Source: Streptomyces abyssomicinicus
GTDB lineage: Bacteria; Actinomycetota; Actinomycetes; Streptomycetales; Streptomycetaceae
Assembly: GCF_008974245.1 (NCBI RefSeq)
Contig: NZ_BBZI01000005.1
Location: forward strand, 220,180-284,179
DNA: 64,000 bases
Direction: 5' to 3'
This document shows positions 25,593 through 34,013 of this stretch, piece by piece. A program made the translations under genes and the position numbers. The stretch's first letter is position 1. Every line of letters begins with the position of its first letter. The notes beneath the pieces are model-generated. The model ran no database searches and had not been told where the DNA came from. It saw only the letters and a list, made by a program, of their open reading frames with translations.

Positions 25593-26630
25593 ATGGGCTC
25601 CCACGACACTCCCCGCACCGGCGTGACCGGCCGCCCCGTCCGCTGGGGCGTCCTCGCCACCGGCGGCATGGCCGCGGCCTTCGCGGAGGCGCTGGAACTG
25701 CTGCCCGACGCCGAACTGGTCGCGGTCGGGTCGCGCTCCGAGGCGTCGGCACGGCGGTTCGCCGAGCGGTACGGCGTCTCCCGCGCCTACGGCACCTGGG
25801 CCGAACTCGCCGCCGACCCGGACGTCGACGTCGTCCACGTGGCGACCCCGCACACCGCGCACCACGCCGCGGCGAGACTCTGCCTGGAGGCGGGTAAGCA
25901 CGTCCTGTGCGAGAAGCCGTTCACCCTCGACGCCGCCGAGGCCGCCGACCTGGTCCGGCTCGCCCGCGGACGCGGCCTTTTCCTGATGGAGGCCATGTGG
26001 ACGCACTGCCTGCCGATCGTCCGCCGGATCGCCGCACTGGTGCGCGACGGGGCGATCGGTGACGTGCGGTGCGTCCAGGCCGACCTGGGATTCGTCGCCC
26101 CGGCCGATCCCACGCACCGGCTGCGCGACCCGGCGGCGGGCGGGGGCGCCCTGCTCGACGTGGGCGTCTACCCGGTCTCGCTCGCGCACCTGCTCCTCGG
26201 CCCTCCCGAGCACGTCGCGGCCTGGGCCCGGCTCGGCCCGGAGGGCGTGGACGAGACGACGGGCGTGGTCCTCGGCCATGCCGGCGGAGCCGTCGCCACA
26301 CTGACCTGCTCGATCGTGGCGGACACCCCGGGGACGGTGTCGGTCACCGGCGCCACGGGCCGCATCGACCTCCCGGACGGCCTGTTCTCCGCCACGGACT
26401 TCACCCTCCACCGCCGCGGCGCGGAACCGGAGGTTTTCCGGTCCCCCGCGACCCTGGCGCCGGGCTACCACCACGAGGCCGCCGAGGTCGTGCGCTGCCT
26501 GCGCGCCGGGGAGACCGAATCGCCGCTGGTCCCCCTGGACGGCACCCTGGCGGTGATGGCCACCCTCGACACGATCCGCGAGCGGATCGGTGTCCGCTAC
26601 CCGGGCGAGGCGGCGCCCGGCGCGGCGTGA
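25593..26630 (+). CDS. Gfo/Idh/MocA family dehydrogenase, third copy
   Basis: A 345-residue cytoplasmic oxidoreductase. The Rossmann motif is GVLATGGMAAAF (a G-x-G variant), the catalytic-site motif is CEKPFT with the conserved Lys, and GGGALLDVGVYP marks the start of the second domain. It resembles glucose-fructose oxidoreductase or trans-dihydrodiol/xylose dehydrogenase members of the family. Start ATG 25593 has GGGAGGGACGG upstream. It closes the xylA-GH3 sugar run, separated from it by a hairpin and a tandem-repeat array. Likely role: NAD(P)-dependent oxidation of a sugar released by the GH3 enzyme. Confidence 0.88.
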   Translation: MGSHDTPRTGVTGRPVRWGVLATGGMAAAFAEALELLPDAELVAVGSRSEASARRFAERYGVSRAYGTWAELAADPDVDVVHVATPHTAHHAAARLCLEAGKHVLCEKPFTLDAAEAADLVRLARGRGLFLMEAMWTHCLPIVRRIAALVRDGAIGDVRCVQADLGFVAPADPTHRLRDPAAGGGALLDVGVYPVSLAHLLLGPPEHVAAWARLGPEGVDETTGVVLGHAGGAVATLTCSIVADTPGTVSVTGATGRIDLPDGLFSATDFTLHRRGAEPEVFRSPATLAPGYHHEAAEVVRCLRAGETESPLVPLDGTLAVMATLDTIRERIGVRYPGEAAPGAA

Positions 26631-26669
26631 GCGGTGCTCCGCGGAGACCGGCGGGCAGCCGGACGTGCC

Positions 26670-26700
26670 GAGGGCCCGCCGGCTGTCCCGGCGGGCCCTC
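26670..26700. terminator. Bidirectional hairpin between convergent genes
   Basis: Perfect 13-bp stem (GAGGGCCCGCCGG / CCGGCGGGCCCTC), 5-nt loop, lying between the stops of the convergent Gfo/Idh/MocA and DUF11 genes. Confidence 0.7.
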
Positions 26701-26717
26701 GTCGTCAGGCGGTCAGG

Positions 26718-29700
26718 TCACTTGCCCGGCCGGTGCGGGGGCCGCGGCTTGTGGTGGTGGGAGCAGGTGTGGATCCGCACCGTGGAGTGGGCCGGCGCGG
26801 AGGTGACCTTCTTCCCCGCGGGGTCCTTCGCGGTCGCGGTCGCGGTGTTCGTGATCGAGCCGGCCTTGGCGTCCTTCCTGGTGATCCGGTGAGGGGCGGA
26901 GACGCAGGTGGTGGAGGCGCCCGGGGCGAGCACGCCGGTCCGGCAGGTCACCTTGCCCGCCCGGGGGTCGTTCACCGTCATGGCCGTCAGCGGCGTGGTG
27001 CCGGTGTTGGAGACCGTGAAGTGCCAGACGATCACGTCGCCGGGGTCGGTGCGCCCGTCGTGGTCGGTGTCCTTCACCTGGGCCTTCTTGGTGACGGACA
27101 GGGAGCTCCTGGGCGGTGTGCCGCCGGTCTTCACCTGGGCGGTCGCCTGGGGCGAGGTGACCGCGGGGCCGCCCGGCACGAGGGCGGTGGCGGTGGCGGC
27201 GTTGTCGACCCGGCCGGCGGCGATGTCGGCCTCGGTGACGGTGTAGTGGGCGTTGCAGACGGCTCTGTCGCCGGGGGCGAGGGCTCCGGTCGGGCAGTCG
27301 GTCCGCAGCGGGCCCGCGCTGCCGGTGAAGCGGGTCTCCTGGACGGCGATCTCGTCCAGGACGGTGCCGCCGCGGTTGGTGACGGTGAAGCGGTAGAAGA
27401 TCTCCTCCCCGGCCCGGGTGACCTCGGCGGGCTCCGCCGTCTTGGTCAGCTCGAGCCTGGGCCGTGCCACCTTGACCTCGGCGGTCGCCGTGTCGGAGGT
27501 GACGGTCCGCGCGTCGTCCGCCCGGGCGCCGTAGGCGGTGGCCCTGTTGACGATCCGGCCGGCCGCGACGTCCTGTGCGGTGACCGTGTAGGCGCCGACG
27601 CAGGTCACGGTCTCGCCCGGCCTGATCCGGAGGTACCCGCAGTCAGGTCCGGGCGCCTGGAGGCGGTCGTCGTCGATGCCCGGTTCGCGGACGGTGACAT
27701 CGCCGGCGTTGGTGATCAGGTAGGTGTACTCGATCACCTGGCCGGCGTGGGTGACCCTGGCCGGTGAGGCCGACTTCTTCAGGGTCAGCCGGGCGGTCGC
27801 CCCGGTCCGCACCTGGGCCTCGGCGGGCTCGGAGACGATCTCGGTGGCCCCGGCGTCGGCGACGGCGGTGGCGATGTTGGTGATCTCCGGCCGGTCGAGG
27901 TCCTCGCGGGTGACCCGGTAGGCCGCGGTGCAGGTGGTGGTGGCGCCGGGGGCGAGGGTGGTCACGGGGCAGTCGGCCCCGAGCGGACCGCCGGTGCCGG
28001 TGAACTCGTTCTCGACGATCCGCAGGCCGGTCAGAGTGGTGCCGCCGGTGTTGTTCACGGTGAAGCGGTAGGTGACCTCCTGGCCGGGACCGGTGACGGT
28101 CGCCGGCTCGGCCCGCTTGGTGAGGGTCAGACGACGGTCGGGGGTGCCGGTGACCGCCGCGTCGGACTCGTTGGAGGTGACCGCGACGCCACCCGGTGAC
28201 GCGCCGGTGGCGGTCGCCGTGTTGGTCACCAGGCCCTGGTCGATGTCCGCCTGGACCAGCGTGTACGTCGCCGTGCAGGTGGTGGAGTCGCCGGGGAGCA
28301 GGGTGGTGTCCGGGCAGGTGGCCTCCGGCTCGGCGCCGTGGCCGTCGAAGGCGGTGTCGGCGGCGGCGACCTTGGAGAGCGTCGTGTTCCCGGTGTTGGT
28401 GACCTGGTAACGGTAGGTCACCTGCCGGCCGGCGGCCCACCGGTCGTCCGCCAGGTCCGCGGTCTTCACCAGCGACAGGCCGGGGGTGCGGTCGGCGTCG
28501 ACACGGGCCGACGACTCGTCGGTGACCCGGCGGCCGGCGCCGTCGGCGGTCGCGGTGGCGGTGTTGTCGAAGCCGCCCGCGTCGATGTCGGCCTGGCTGA
28601 CGTGGTAGTTCGCGGTGCAGGTGGTGCGCTCGCCGGGCGCCAGGACCGTCGTCGGGCAGGAGACGGGGCCGAGCCTGCCGTGGCCGGTGAGCCGCGGGTC
28701 GTCGATCTCCAGGTTGTCGAGGGTGGCGGTGCCGGTGTTCTCGACCACGAAGGAGTACGTCACGTTCTGCCCCGCGTCGCTCACCCGGGCCGGCGCCGCA
28801 GACTTGGTCAGCCTCAGCGAGACGGTGGGCTCCACCTCGACGAAGGCGCCGTCATGGCCTTCGACGGTCTCGCCGCGCGGGCTCACGCCGGACGCGATCG
28901 CGTTGTTGAACAGGTCGTCGGTCTGGTCGACGTCCTGCTGGGACACCGTGTAGGTGGCCGTGCAGGTCATCTCCTGCTGCGGCGCCAGGGTGGTGGACGG
29001 GCAGTCGACGGGCGAGAGGTCGCCGGAGCCGGAGAGGACGTGGTCCCGCACCGTGACGTCGTCGAGCCGCGCGCCCCCGGTGTTCACCACCCGGTAGGTG
29101 TAGGTCACCTTCTCACCCGCCCTGGAGACGCTGGCGGGCTCGGCGGACTTCGTCAGACCGATGCCGGGGCTGGGCACGTGCACCTCGACGTACTCCCAGT
29201 CGTGGGCGTGCCCGTAGCGGTCGAACTCGTCGCGCAGTTGCACGTCGGCGTCGTTCTCGATCCAGTCGTGCCGGAGGTCCTCCTCGGTCACCACGTACTC
29301 GCGGGTCCCGCACTCCACCGCATCGCCCGGCCGGAGCCCTCCGGGCGGCACCGGGCAGTCGACCTCCCAGTGTTCGCCGGACGGCCGGTGCCAGTCGTTC
29401 AGCCGCGCTTCGGTGATCGTCGTGTTCCCCGAGTTGACGAGCTTGTAGCGGTAGGTGATGACCTGTCCGGCCTCCGACACCTCGCGGGGCTCGGCGTCCT
29501 TGTGCAGCTCCCCCTGGACCAGGCCGACGTTCCGGTTGGTGGCGGTGCACACGAAGTCGTCCCGGTAGGGCACCTGCCAGAACAGGTGGTGGCTGGAGTA
29601 CTCGTGGCCGGCCACCACGTTGCCCACGCTGTCCACGCACCGGATGAGCGCGAGGTATTCGTCCGGGGGGCCCACCCAGGACTCCGGGTACCGTCCGTCG

Positions 29701-30836
29701 GCGTCCAGCACCCAGTACCAGCCGCCGACGTCGACCGGGATGGGGTCGCCCTCGAGGTGGGTCTGGGTGCCCGAGGTGAGGATGCTTCCCATCATCCTGT
29801 CGGTGTAGGCCTCTTCCATCCACACCGAGAACTGGTCCTCCGGGCGTGCGCGGCCGCCCTCGATGCTCTTGGCCAGGGTGACCGTCGCCCTGCCCCCGCT
29901 CTGCCGGCACTGCGCGCCGTCGCGGACGTCCTCGGGCAGCGTGTCGCTCACCTCGGTCTGCGCACCGCCGACATCCGTCAGCCGCCACAGCGAGGTGTCG
30001 TCGGGGCGGACGACGTACAGGTCACCCATGCCGTCGGTGAACGTCGCGCGGTACGGCACGCCGTCACCGCCGGGCGCCATTTCCGCCCGGACCCCCAGGT
30101 CCGTCAGGGTGCGCGCGACGAGGTCGAAGAACACCAGGTGCGCCTCGGCCGGGTCACCGGACGTGGTCCGTGACACCCCGTAGAAGCCGGTGCCCGCAGG
30201 GCCCCGCATGTACGTCCAGTCGCCGGGCATCGCCAGGCCGGACGGCGGCTCGACCGTGCCCTCGGCGGCGATCTGACCGAACCCGCCGGGCGCTCCCTGC
30301 ACGAGGCCGTACAGCGCCCAGTCACCGCTGTTGTTGGCCACCAGCATGGCGCCGCCCCGGAAGTCGGCCAGCAGGGTGCCGGGCTCGCCGGTCCCGAACG
30401 GCAGGGTGGCGCCGACCGGCTCCAGCCTCCCGTCGGAGTGGATCCGGACCACCCGCCGGTCGTCGGCCCGGACACCGTAGAAGTAGCCGTCGACCGTGTT
30501 GAAGCCGATGCCGTCCACGAGACCGTCGAGGGTGGCGGCCTGCGTCGTCGCCCCGGTGGACGGATCGACACGCAGCAGCACCGACGAGACGGGATCACCG
30601 GACACCGGGTCGGTGACGTCCCGCACGAGGTACCCCTGCGCGCTCCCGGGCTGCGCCGAGCACTCCCACGGCTGGGCGACCGCCGGTGTGGGGGCGGTCA
30701 GCCCCGCACCGGCGGCCAGGGTGACCAGCGCCGTGAGCGCCGACGTGCGCCACTTCCTCCGCCGGCGCGGCGGCGGGGCCGGCGGGCCCTCCCCGGCCCG
30801 GGCCTTTCGCCGGAACGGACGTGGTGGACGTCCCAT
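26718..30836 (-). CDS. Giant secreted protein with eight DUF11 (isopeptide-type Ig-like) repeats
   Basis: A 1372-residue exported protein. A long Arg-rich signal peptide (RRRRKWR, hydrophobic stretch, AVAQ) is followed by a region of about 250 residues with beta-propeller-like repeats (DGYFYGVRADDR, GDLYVVRPDD) resembling DUF6923 domains, then a stalk of eight DUF11/CARDB-like Ig repeats, each starting LxLTKSAxPAxVxxAGxxVTYxYxVxNTG. Repeat eight is preceded by an EF-hand-like loop DTDHDGRTDPGD. The C-terminus is His/Pro-rich (HTCSHHHKPRPPHRPGK) with no LPXTG and no membrane anchor, so it is probably released or held non-covalently. ATG 30836 has GAGGAAG upstream. Likely a surface or matrix adhesin; ligand unknown. 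Confidence 0.8.
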   Translation of the reverse strand: MGRPPRPFRRKARAGEGPPAPPPRRRRKWRTSALTALVTLAAGAGLTAPTPAVAQPWECSAQPGSAQGYLVRDVTDPVSGDPVSSVLLRVDPSTGATTQAATLDGLVDGIGFNTVDGYFYGVRADDRRVVRIHSDGRLEPVGATLPFGTGEPGTLLADFRGGAMLVANNSGDWALYGLVQGAPGGFGQIAAEGTVEPPSGLAMPGDWTYMRGPAGTGFYGVSRTTSGDPAEAHLVFFDLVARTLTDLGVRAEMAPGGDGVPYRATFTDGMGDLYVVRPDDTSLWRLTDVGGAQTEVSDTLPEDVRDGAQCRQSGGRATVTLAKSIEGGRARPEDQFSVWMEEAYTDRMMGSILTSGTQTHLEGDPIPVDVGGWYWVLDADGRYPESWVGPPDEYLALIRCVDSVGNVVAGHEYSSHHLFWQVPYRDDFVCTATNRNVGLVQGELHKDAEPREVSEAGQVITYRYKLVNSGNTTITEARLNDWHRPSGEHWEVDCPVPPGGLRPGDAVECGTREYVVTEEDLRHDWIENDADVQLRDEFDRYGHAHDWEYVEVHVPSPGIGLTKSAEPASVSRAGEKVTYTYRVVNTGGARLDDVTVRDHVLSGSGDLSPVDCPSTTLAPQQEMTCTATYTVSQQDVDQTDDLFNNAIASGVSPRGETVEGHDGAFVEVEPTVSLRLTKSAAPARVSDAGQNVTYSFVVENTGTATLDNLEIDDPRLTGHGRLGPVSCPTTVLAPGERTTCTANYHVSQADIDAGGFDNTATATADGAGRRVTDESSARVDADRTPGLSLVKTADLADDRWAAGRQVTYRYQVTNTGNTTLSKVAAADTAFDGHGAEPEATCPDTTLLPGDSTTCTATYTLVQADIDQGLVTNTATATGASPGGVAVTSNESDAAVTGTPDRRLTLTKRAEPATVTGPGQEVTYRFTVNNTGGTTLTGLRIVENEFTGTGGPLGADCPVTTLAPGATTTCTAAYRVTREDLDRPEITNIATAVADAGATEIVSEPAEAQVRTGATARLTLKKSASPARVTHAGQVIEYTYLITNAGDVTVREPGIDDDRLQAPGPDCGYLRIRPGETVTCVGAYTVTAQDVAAGRIVNRATAYGARADDARTVTSDTATAEVKVARPRLELTKTAEPAEVTRAGEEIFYRFTVTNRGGTVLDEIAVQETRFTGSAGPLRTDCPTGALAPGDRAVCNAHYTVTEADIAAGRVDNAATATALVPGGPAVTSPQATAQVKTGGTPPRSSLSVTKKAQVKDTDHDGRTDPGDVIVWHFTVSNTGTTPLTAMTVNDPRAGKVTCRTGVLAPGASTTCVSAPHRITRKDAKAGSITNTATATAKDPAGKKVTSAPAHSTVRIHTCSHHHKPRPPHRPGK

Positions 30837-31165
30837 GGTGTTTCTCGCTTCCTCGGGCATGGCGGTACGCGGGAGCCGACGGCCGAGCCGCGGCGCGCTG
30901 TCGCGCGGACGAGGAGTACATGTCCCGTCGGATAGTCGTACAACTCGTCGCCTGATGGGCTGTCACCCGTCCCGGTCAGCGACACACCGCCGGCCGGCCG
31001 GGTGCCCACCCCGCACCGGCGGGGCCGTCCGGGCCGCACAGGCCGGCCCGGACCGGGAAACCCGGGCGGCTCGTGCGGACTTCGCCTCGCGCGGGGCCAC
31101 GACGTGGCAGGCTGTCCGGTCCGGACAGCGTCCGGTGCAGCGCGGGAGACAGAGGAGAGATCACC
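30837..31165. other. Divergent intergenic region, DUF11 gene / NmrA gene
   Basis: 329 bp. The DUF11-proximal half shows no convincing promoter hexamers. The NmrA-proximal half contains the palindrome at 31111-31129 described separately and the RBS AGAGGAGAG at about 31151. No gene was found here on either strand. Confidence 0.4.
31111..31129. promoter_or_regulatory. Palindromic operator candidate upstream of the NmrA-type gene
   Basis: GCTGTCCGG-T-CCGGACAGC, perfect 9-bp arms around one central base, ending 36 bp before the start codon. Size and position fit a dimeric repressor site. Confidence 0.45.
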
Positions 31166-31918
31166 ATGGGAAGCCTGAGGATCGCCGTGGCCGGGGCGAC
31201 GGGGAACATCGGGGCCCTCACCACCGCCGCCCTGGAGAAGGCGGGACACCAGGTGGTGCGCATCAGCCGCTCGCTCGGCGTGGACCTGACCACCGGGGAC
31301 GGCCTCGAGGCCGCTCTGGCCGGAGCCGACGCCGTGGTGGACGCCACGAACTGCACGGCGACCGACCGGGACGAAGTCGTGGCGTACTTCGGCGCCACGA
31401 CCCGGAACCTGCTCACCGCCGGGGAGCGCGCCGGTGTCCGCCACCACGTGCTGCTCTCGATCGCCTGCCTGGACCGCGTCGAGGGCAACGCGCACTACGC
31501 CGGCAAGCGCGAGCAGGAGCGCCTCGTCAGCGAGGGCCCGGTGCCGTGGACGATCGTCCCGGCCACCCAGTTCCACGACTTCGCCGCGATGGTGACGGGC
31601 TGGACCGAACAGGACGGCGCGGCCACGGTCGCTCCGCTGCTCCTCCAGCCGGTCGCACCGGACGACGTGGCCCACGTCCTCGCCGAGGTCGCCACGGGCG
31701 CACCCCAGGGCCGGTACCGCGACGTCGCCGGGCCCGATCCGCAGGACCTGGTGGACATGGCCCGGCGCACCAACGAGGCGCGCGGCCGCTCGGTCAGGCT
31801 GGTGCCGACGTGGTCGGGACTGTTCGGCCCGGAGATGGCGGGCGACGTCATGCTGCCGGCCGCGGACGCCCGCATCGAGCCGACCACCTTCGACGAGTGG
31901 CTCGCCCAGCAGCGCTGA
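31166..31918 (+). CDS. NmrA/atypical SDR NAD(P)-binding protein
   Basis: A 250-residue protein with the atypical-SDR fingerprint AGATGNIGALT at residues 9-19, a short NmrA-like core (DATNCTATDRDEV, LSIACLDRVEGNAHYAGKREQE) with the Tyr-x-x-x-Lys pair (YAGK), and an FHDF segment. Such proteins are NAD(P)H sensors or quinone-type reductases. ATG 31166 has a strong AGAGGAGAG RBS. It is monocistronic, flanked by a palindrome upstream and a hairpin downstream, which suggests local control by an unlinked regulator. Substrate unknown. Confidence 0.82.
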   Translation: MGSLRIAVAGATGNIGALTTAALEKAGHQVVRISRSLGVDLTTGDGLEAALAGADAVVDATNCTATDRDEVVAYFGATTRNLLTAGERAGVRHHVLLSIACLDRVEGNAHYAGKREQERLVSEGPVPWTIVPATQFHDFAAMVTGWTEQDGAATVAPLLLQPVAPDDVAHVLAEVATGAPQGRYRDVAGPDPQDLVDMARRTNEARGRSVRLVPTWSGLFGPEMAGDVMLPAADARIEPTTFDEWLAQQR

Positions 31919-31931
31919 CGGCACCTCACGG

Positions 31932-31974
31932 CGACGGCCGCCCCGCACCGAACGGTCCGGCGGGGCGGCCGTCG
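31932..31974 (+). terminator. Hairpin terminator after the NmrA-type gene
   Basis: 15-bp perfect stem (CGACGGCCGCCCCGC and its complement) with a 13-nt loop, 13 bp past the stop. Confidence 0.7.
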
Positions 31975-32058
31975 TCATGCGCGGGGCCCGGCCACGCGCC
32001 GACGGTGGACCGGTTCCTGGGGGCTCCCGGAGGAGTGGGACGTGCCGGCCGGCAGGAG

Positions 32059-32077
32059 TGAGGTTTGCCTCACCTAA
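32059..32077. promoter_or_regulatory. Iron box (DmdR/DtxR-type) before the ABC exporter genes
   Basis: TGAGGTTTGCCTCACCTAA; its complement TTAGGTGAGGCAAACCTCA matches the DtxR/DmdR palindrome TTAGGTTAGCCTAACCTAA at 15 of 19 positions. It is in the otherwise featureless 322-bp gap before the exporter operon, 163 bp upstream of the start codon. Confidence 0.7.
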
Positions 32078-32240
32078 CCTCGCCTGTTAATTTGTCGACG
32101 TTCTCGGACGGGACGGCGGCCGGGAGTTCGTCCTCGCCCGCCGGATCCCGCCCCTCCGCGCACCACTCGACCCACCGCGAGGGCGATGCGCCCCGCACGT
32201 GTGCGGGCCGACCGTGCTCCCGACCGTGAAGGGCTCACGT

Positions 32241-34013
32241 ATGCCCGGCAGTTCGCCCTCGAGCGGCACCACGCGGACGGCGGACCGTCCGCCGGACGCG
32301 TCGGGCCCGGACCCCGTGCCGGCGCCGCCCGTGCCCCGTTCGCCCCGGGCGGTGTTCGCGGCCTCCCTGCGGCGGCACCGCGGTCGGCTGTCGGTCGGCT
32401 GGCTGCTGCTGGCGCTGCACCAGGCTGCGGAGGCCGCCGTCCCGATCGCCATCGGCCTGATCATCGACCGTGCCGTGGCCACCGGTGACCTGACGGCGCT
32501 GAGCTGGTCCGTGGCCGCGCTCGCCGTCCTGTTCACCGTGCTCACGCTGGCGTACCGCTTCGGCTCCCGGCAGGGGGTGACCTCGCTGGAACGGGAGGCG
32601 CACCTGCTGCGCGTCGAGGTGGCCCATGCCGCCCTGGACCCGCGGGGGCGCCGCACGGGTCTGCGCACCGGCGAACTGCTCGCGGTGGCTTCCTCGGACA
32701 CCCAGCGGACCTCGCTGGTCATCCGGGCGGTGTCCCTCGCCATCGCCGCGGTCACCGCGATCGTCGTCTCGTCCGTGGCCCTGCTCGTCATCGACGTCCC
32801 CCTGGGGCTCGGCGTGCTGGCCGGGGTGACGCTGTCGGTGTTCCTCAACGGGCGGGTCGGTCCCCGGCTCACCCGGCACAGCGCCGCGCTGCAGCAGGCC
32901 ACCGGGCACGTCACGGCCATGGCCGCGGACCTGCTCGGCGGACTGCGCACCCTGCGCGGCATCGGCGCCCGGTCGGCCGCCTCCGACCGTTACCGCGCGA
33001 CCGGGCAGGAGGCCCTGCGGGCCGGTCTGCGCGCGGCCACGACCACCGGGCTGCACCAGGGGGTGACGGCCGCCGTCAGCGGCCTCTTCCTCGCCGGGGT
33101 CGCCGCGTTCGCGGGCTGGTCGGCACTGACCGGCCGGCTCACGGTGGGGCAGCTCGTCACCGTCGTCGGTCTGGCCCAGTTCATCGCCGAGCCGCTGCGC
33201 ACCCTGGGCTTCTGCGGCCAGATGGCCGCCGGGGCGCGGGCCTCCGCCCGGCGCTGGGCCGGCGCCGTGGACGCCGCCCCCGAGACGTTCCCCGGCACCC
33301 GCGCGACCCCGCCCGGACAGGCGGACCTGATGCTGCGTGACGTGGTGCACCGGAGCCTGGACGGCCTCGAGCTGCACGCCCCGCACGGGGCGCTGACCGC
33401 CGTCGTCACCCACGACCCGCGCGACGCCGACGCGCTGCTGGCCGTGGTCTCCGGCCAGGCCGCCGGACACGGGGGAGAGGTGCTGATCGGCGGTGTGCCC
33501 GCCGCTGAACTCTCCCTGGACGCACGGCGGAGCACGGTCCTCGTCGAACAGCACGACGTGGCGCTGTTCGAGGGGAGTCTGCGGGCGAACCTGACGGCGG
33601 GCGCCGGCCACGGGGACGCGGCGATCGCCCGCGCGGTGACCGCGGCCGCGGCCGACGACATCGTCTCCCAGCTCCCCGCCGGCCTGGAGCACCAGGTGAC
33701 CGAGCGGGGCGGTTCGCTGTCCGGAGGGCAGCGCCAGCGCATCGGCCTCGCCCGCGCCCTGCTCGCCGCGCCGCCCGTGCTCGTCCTGCACGAGCCGACC
33801 ACCGCCGTCGACGCGGTGACCGAGGAGGCGATCGCGAGCCGGCTCGCCGCCCACCGCCGCGGACACTGCACGGTCGTGATCACCAGCAGTCCCGCGGTGC
33901 TGGCCCGCGCCGACCGGGTGGTCGTGATCGAGGACGGGCGCGTGGCGCGCACCGGCACCCATGCCCAGCTCGCCGCGTCGGACCCGGCGTACCAGAAGGC
34001 GGTTCTGCGATGA
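32241..34013 (+). CDS. ABC exporter subunit with degenerate ATPase (no Walker A)
   Basis: A 590-residue half-transporter: about 50 hydrophilic residues, six membrane helices (residues ~60-330), then a nucleotide-binding domain. The signature SLSGGQRQRIGLARALL is perfect, but the position of the Walker A P-loop reads VVTHDPRDADALLAVVSG, with no GK[ST], and Walker B is LVLHEPT with His in place of Asp. The protein cannot hold ATP in its own Walker site and must work with its partner, which overlaps it by 4 bp and has the opposite defects. ATG 32241 has GAAGGG upstream; GTG 32199 is a weaker choice. An iron box precedes the pair, suggesting siderophore export. Confidence 0.85.
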   Translation: MPGSSPSSGTTRTADRPPDASGPDPVPAPPVPRSPRAVFAASLRRHRGRLSVGWLLLALHQAAEAAVPIAIGLIIDRAVATGDLTALSWSVAALAVLFTVLTLAYRFGSRQGVTSLEREAHLLRVEVAHAALDPRGRRTGLRTGELLAVASSDTQRTSLVIRAVSLAIAAVTAIVVSSVALLVIDVPLGLGVLAGVTLSVFLNGRVGPRLTRHSAALQQATGHVTAMAADLLGGLRTLRGIGARSAASDRYRATGQEALRAGLRAATTTGLHQGVTAAVSGLFLAGVAAFAGWSALTGRLTVGQLVTVVGLAQFIAEPLRTLGFCGQMAAGARASARRWAGAVDAAPETFPGTRATPPGQADLMLRDVVHRSLDGLELHAPHGALTAVVTHDPRDADALLAVVSGQAAGHGGEVLIGGVPAAELSLDARRSTVLVEQHDVALFEGSLRANLTAGAGHGDAAIARAVTAAAADDIVSQLPAGLEHQVTERGGSLSGGQRQRIGLARALLAAPPVLVLHEPTTAVDAVTEEAIASRLAAHRRGHCTVVITSSPAVLARADRVVVIEDGRVARTGTHAQLAASDPAYQKAVLR

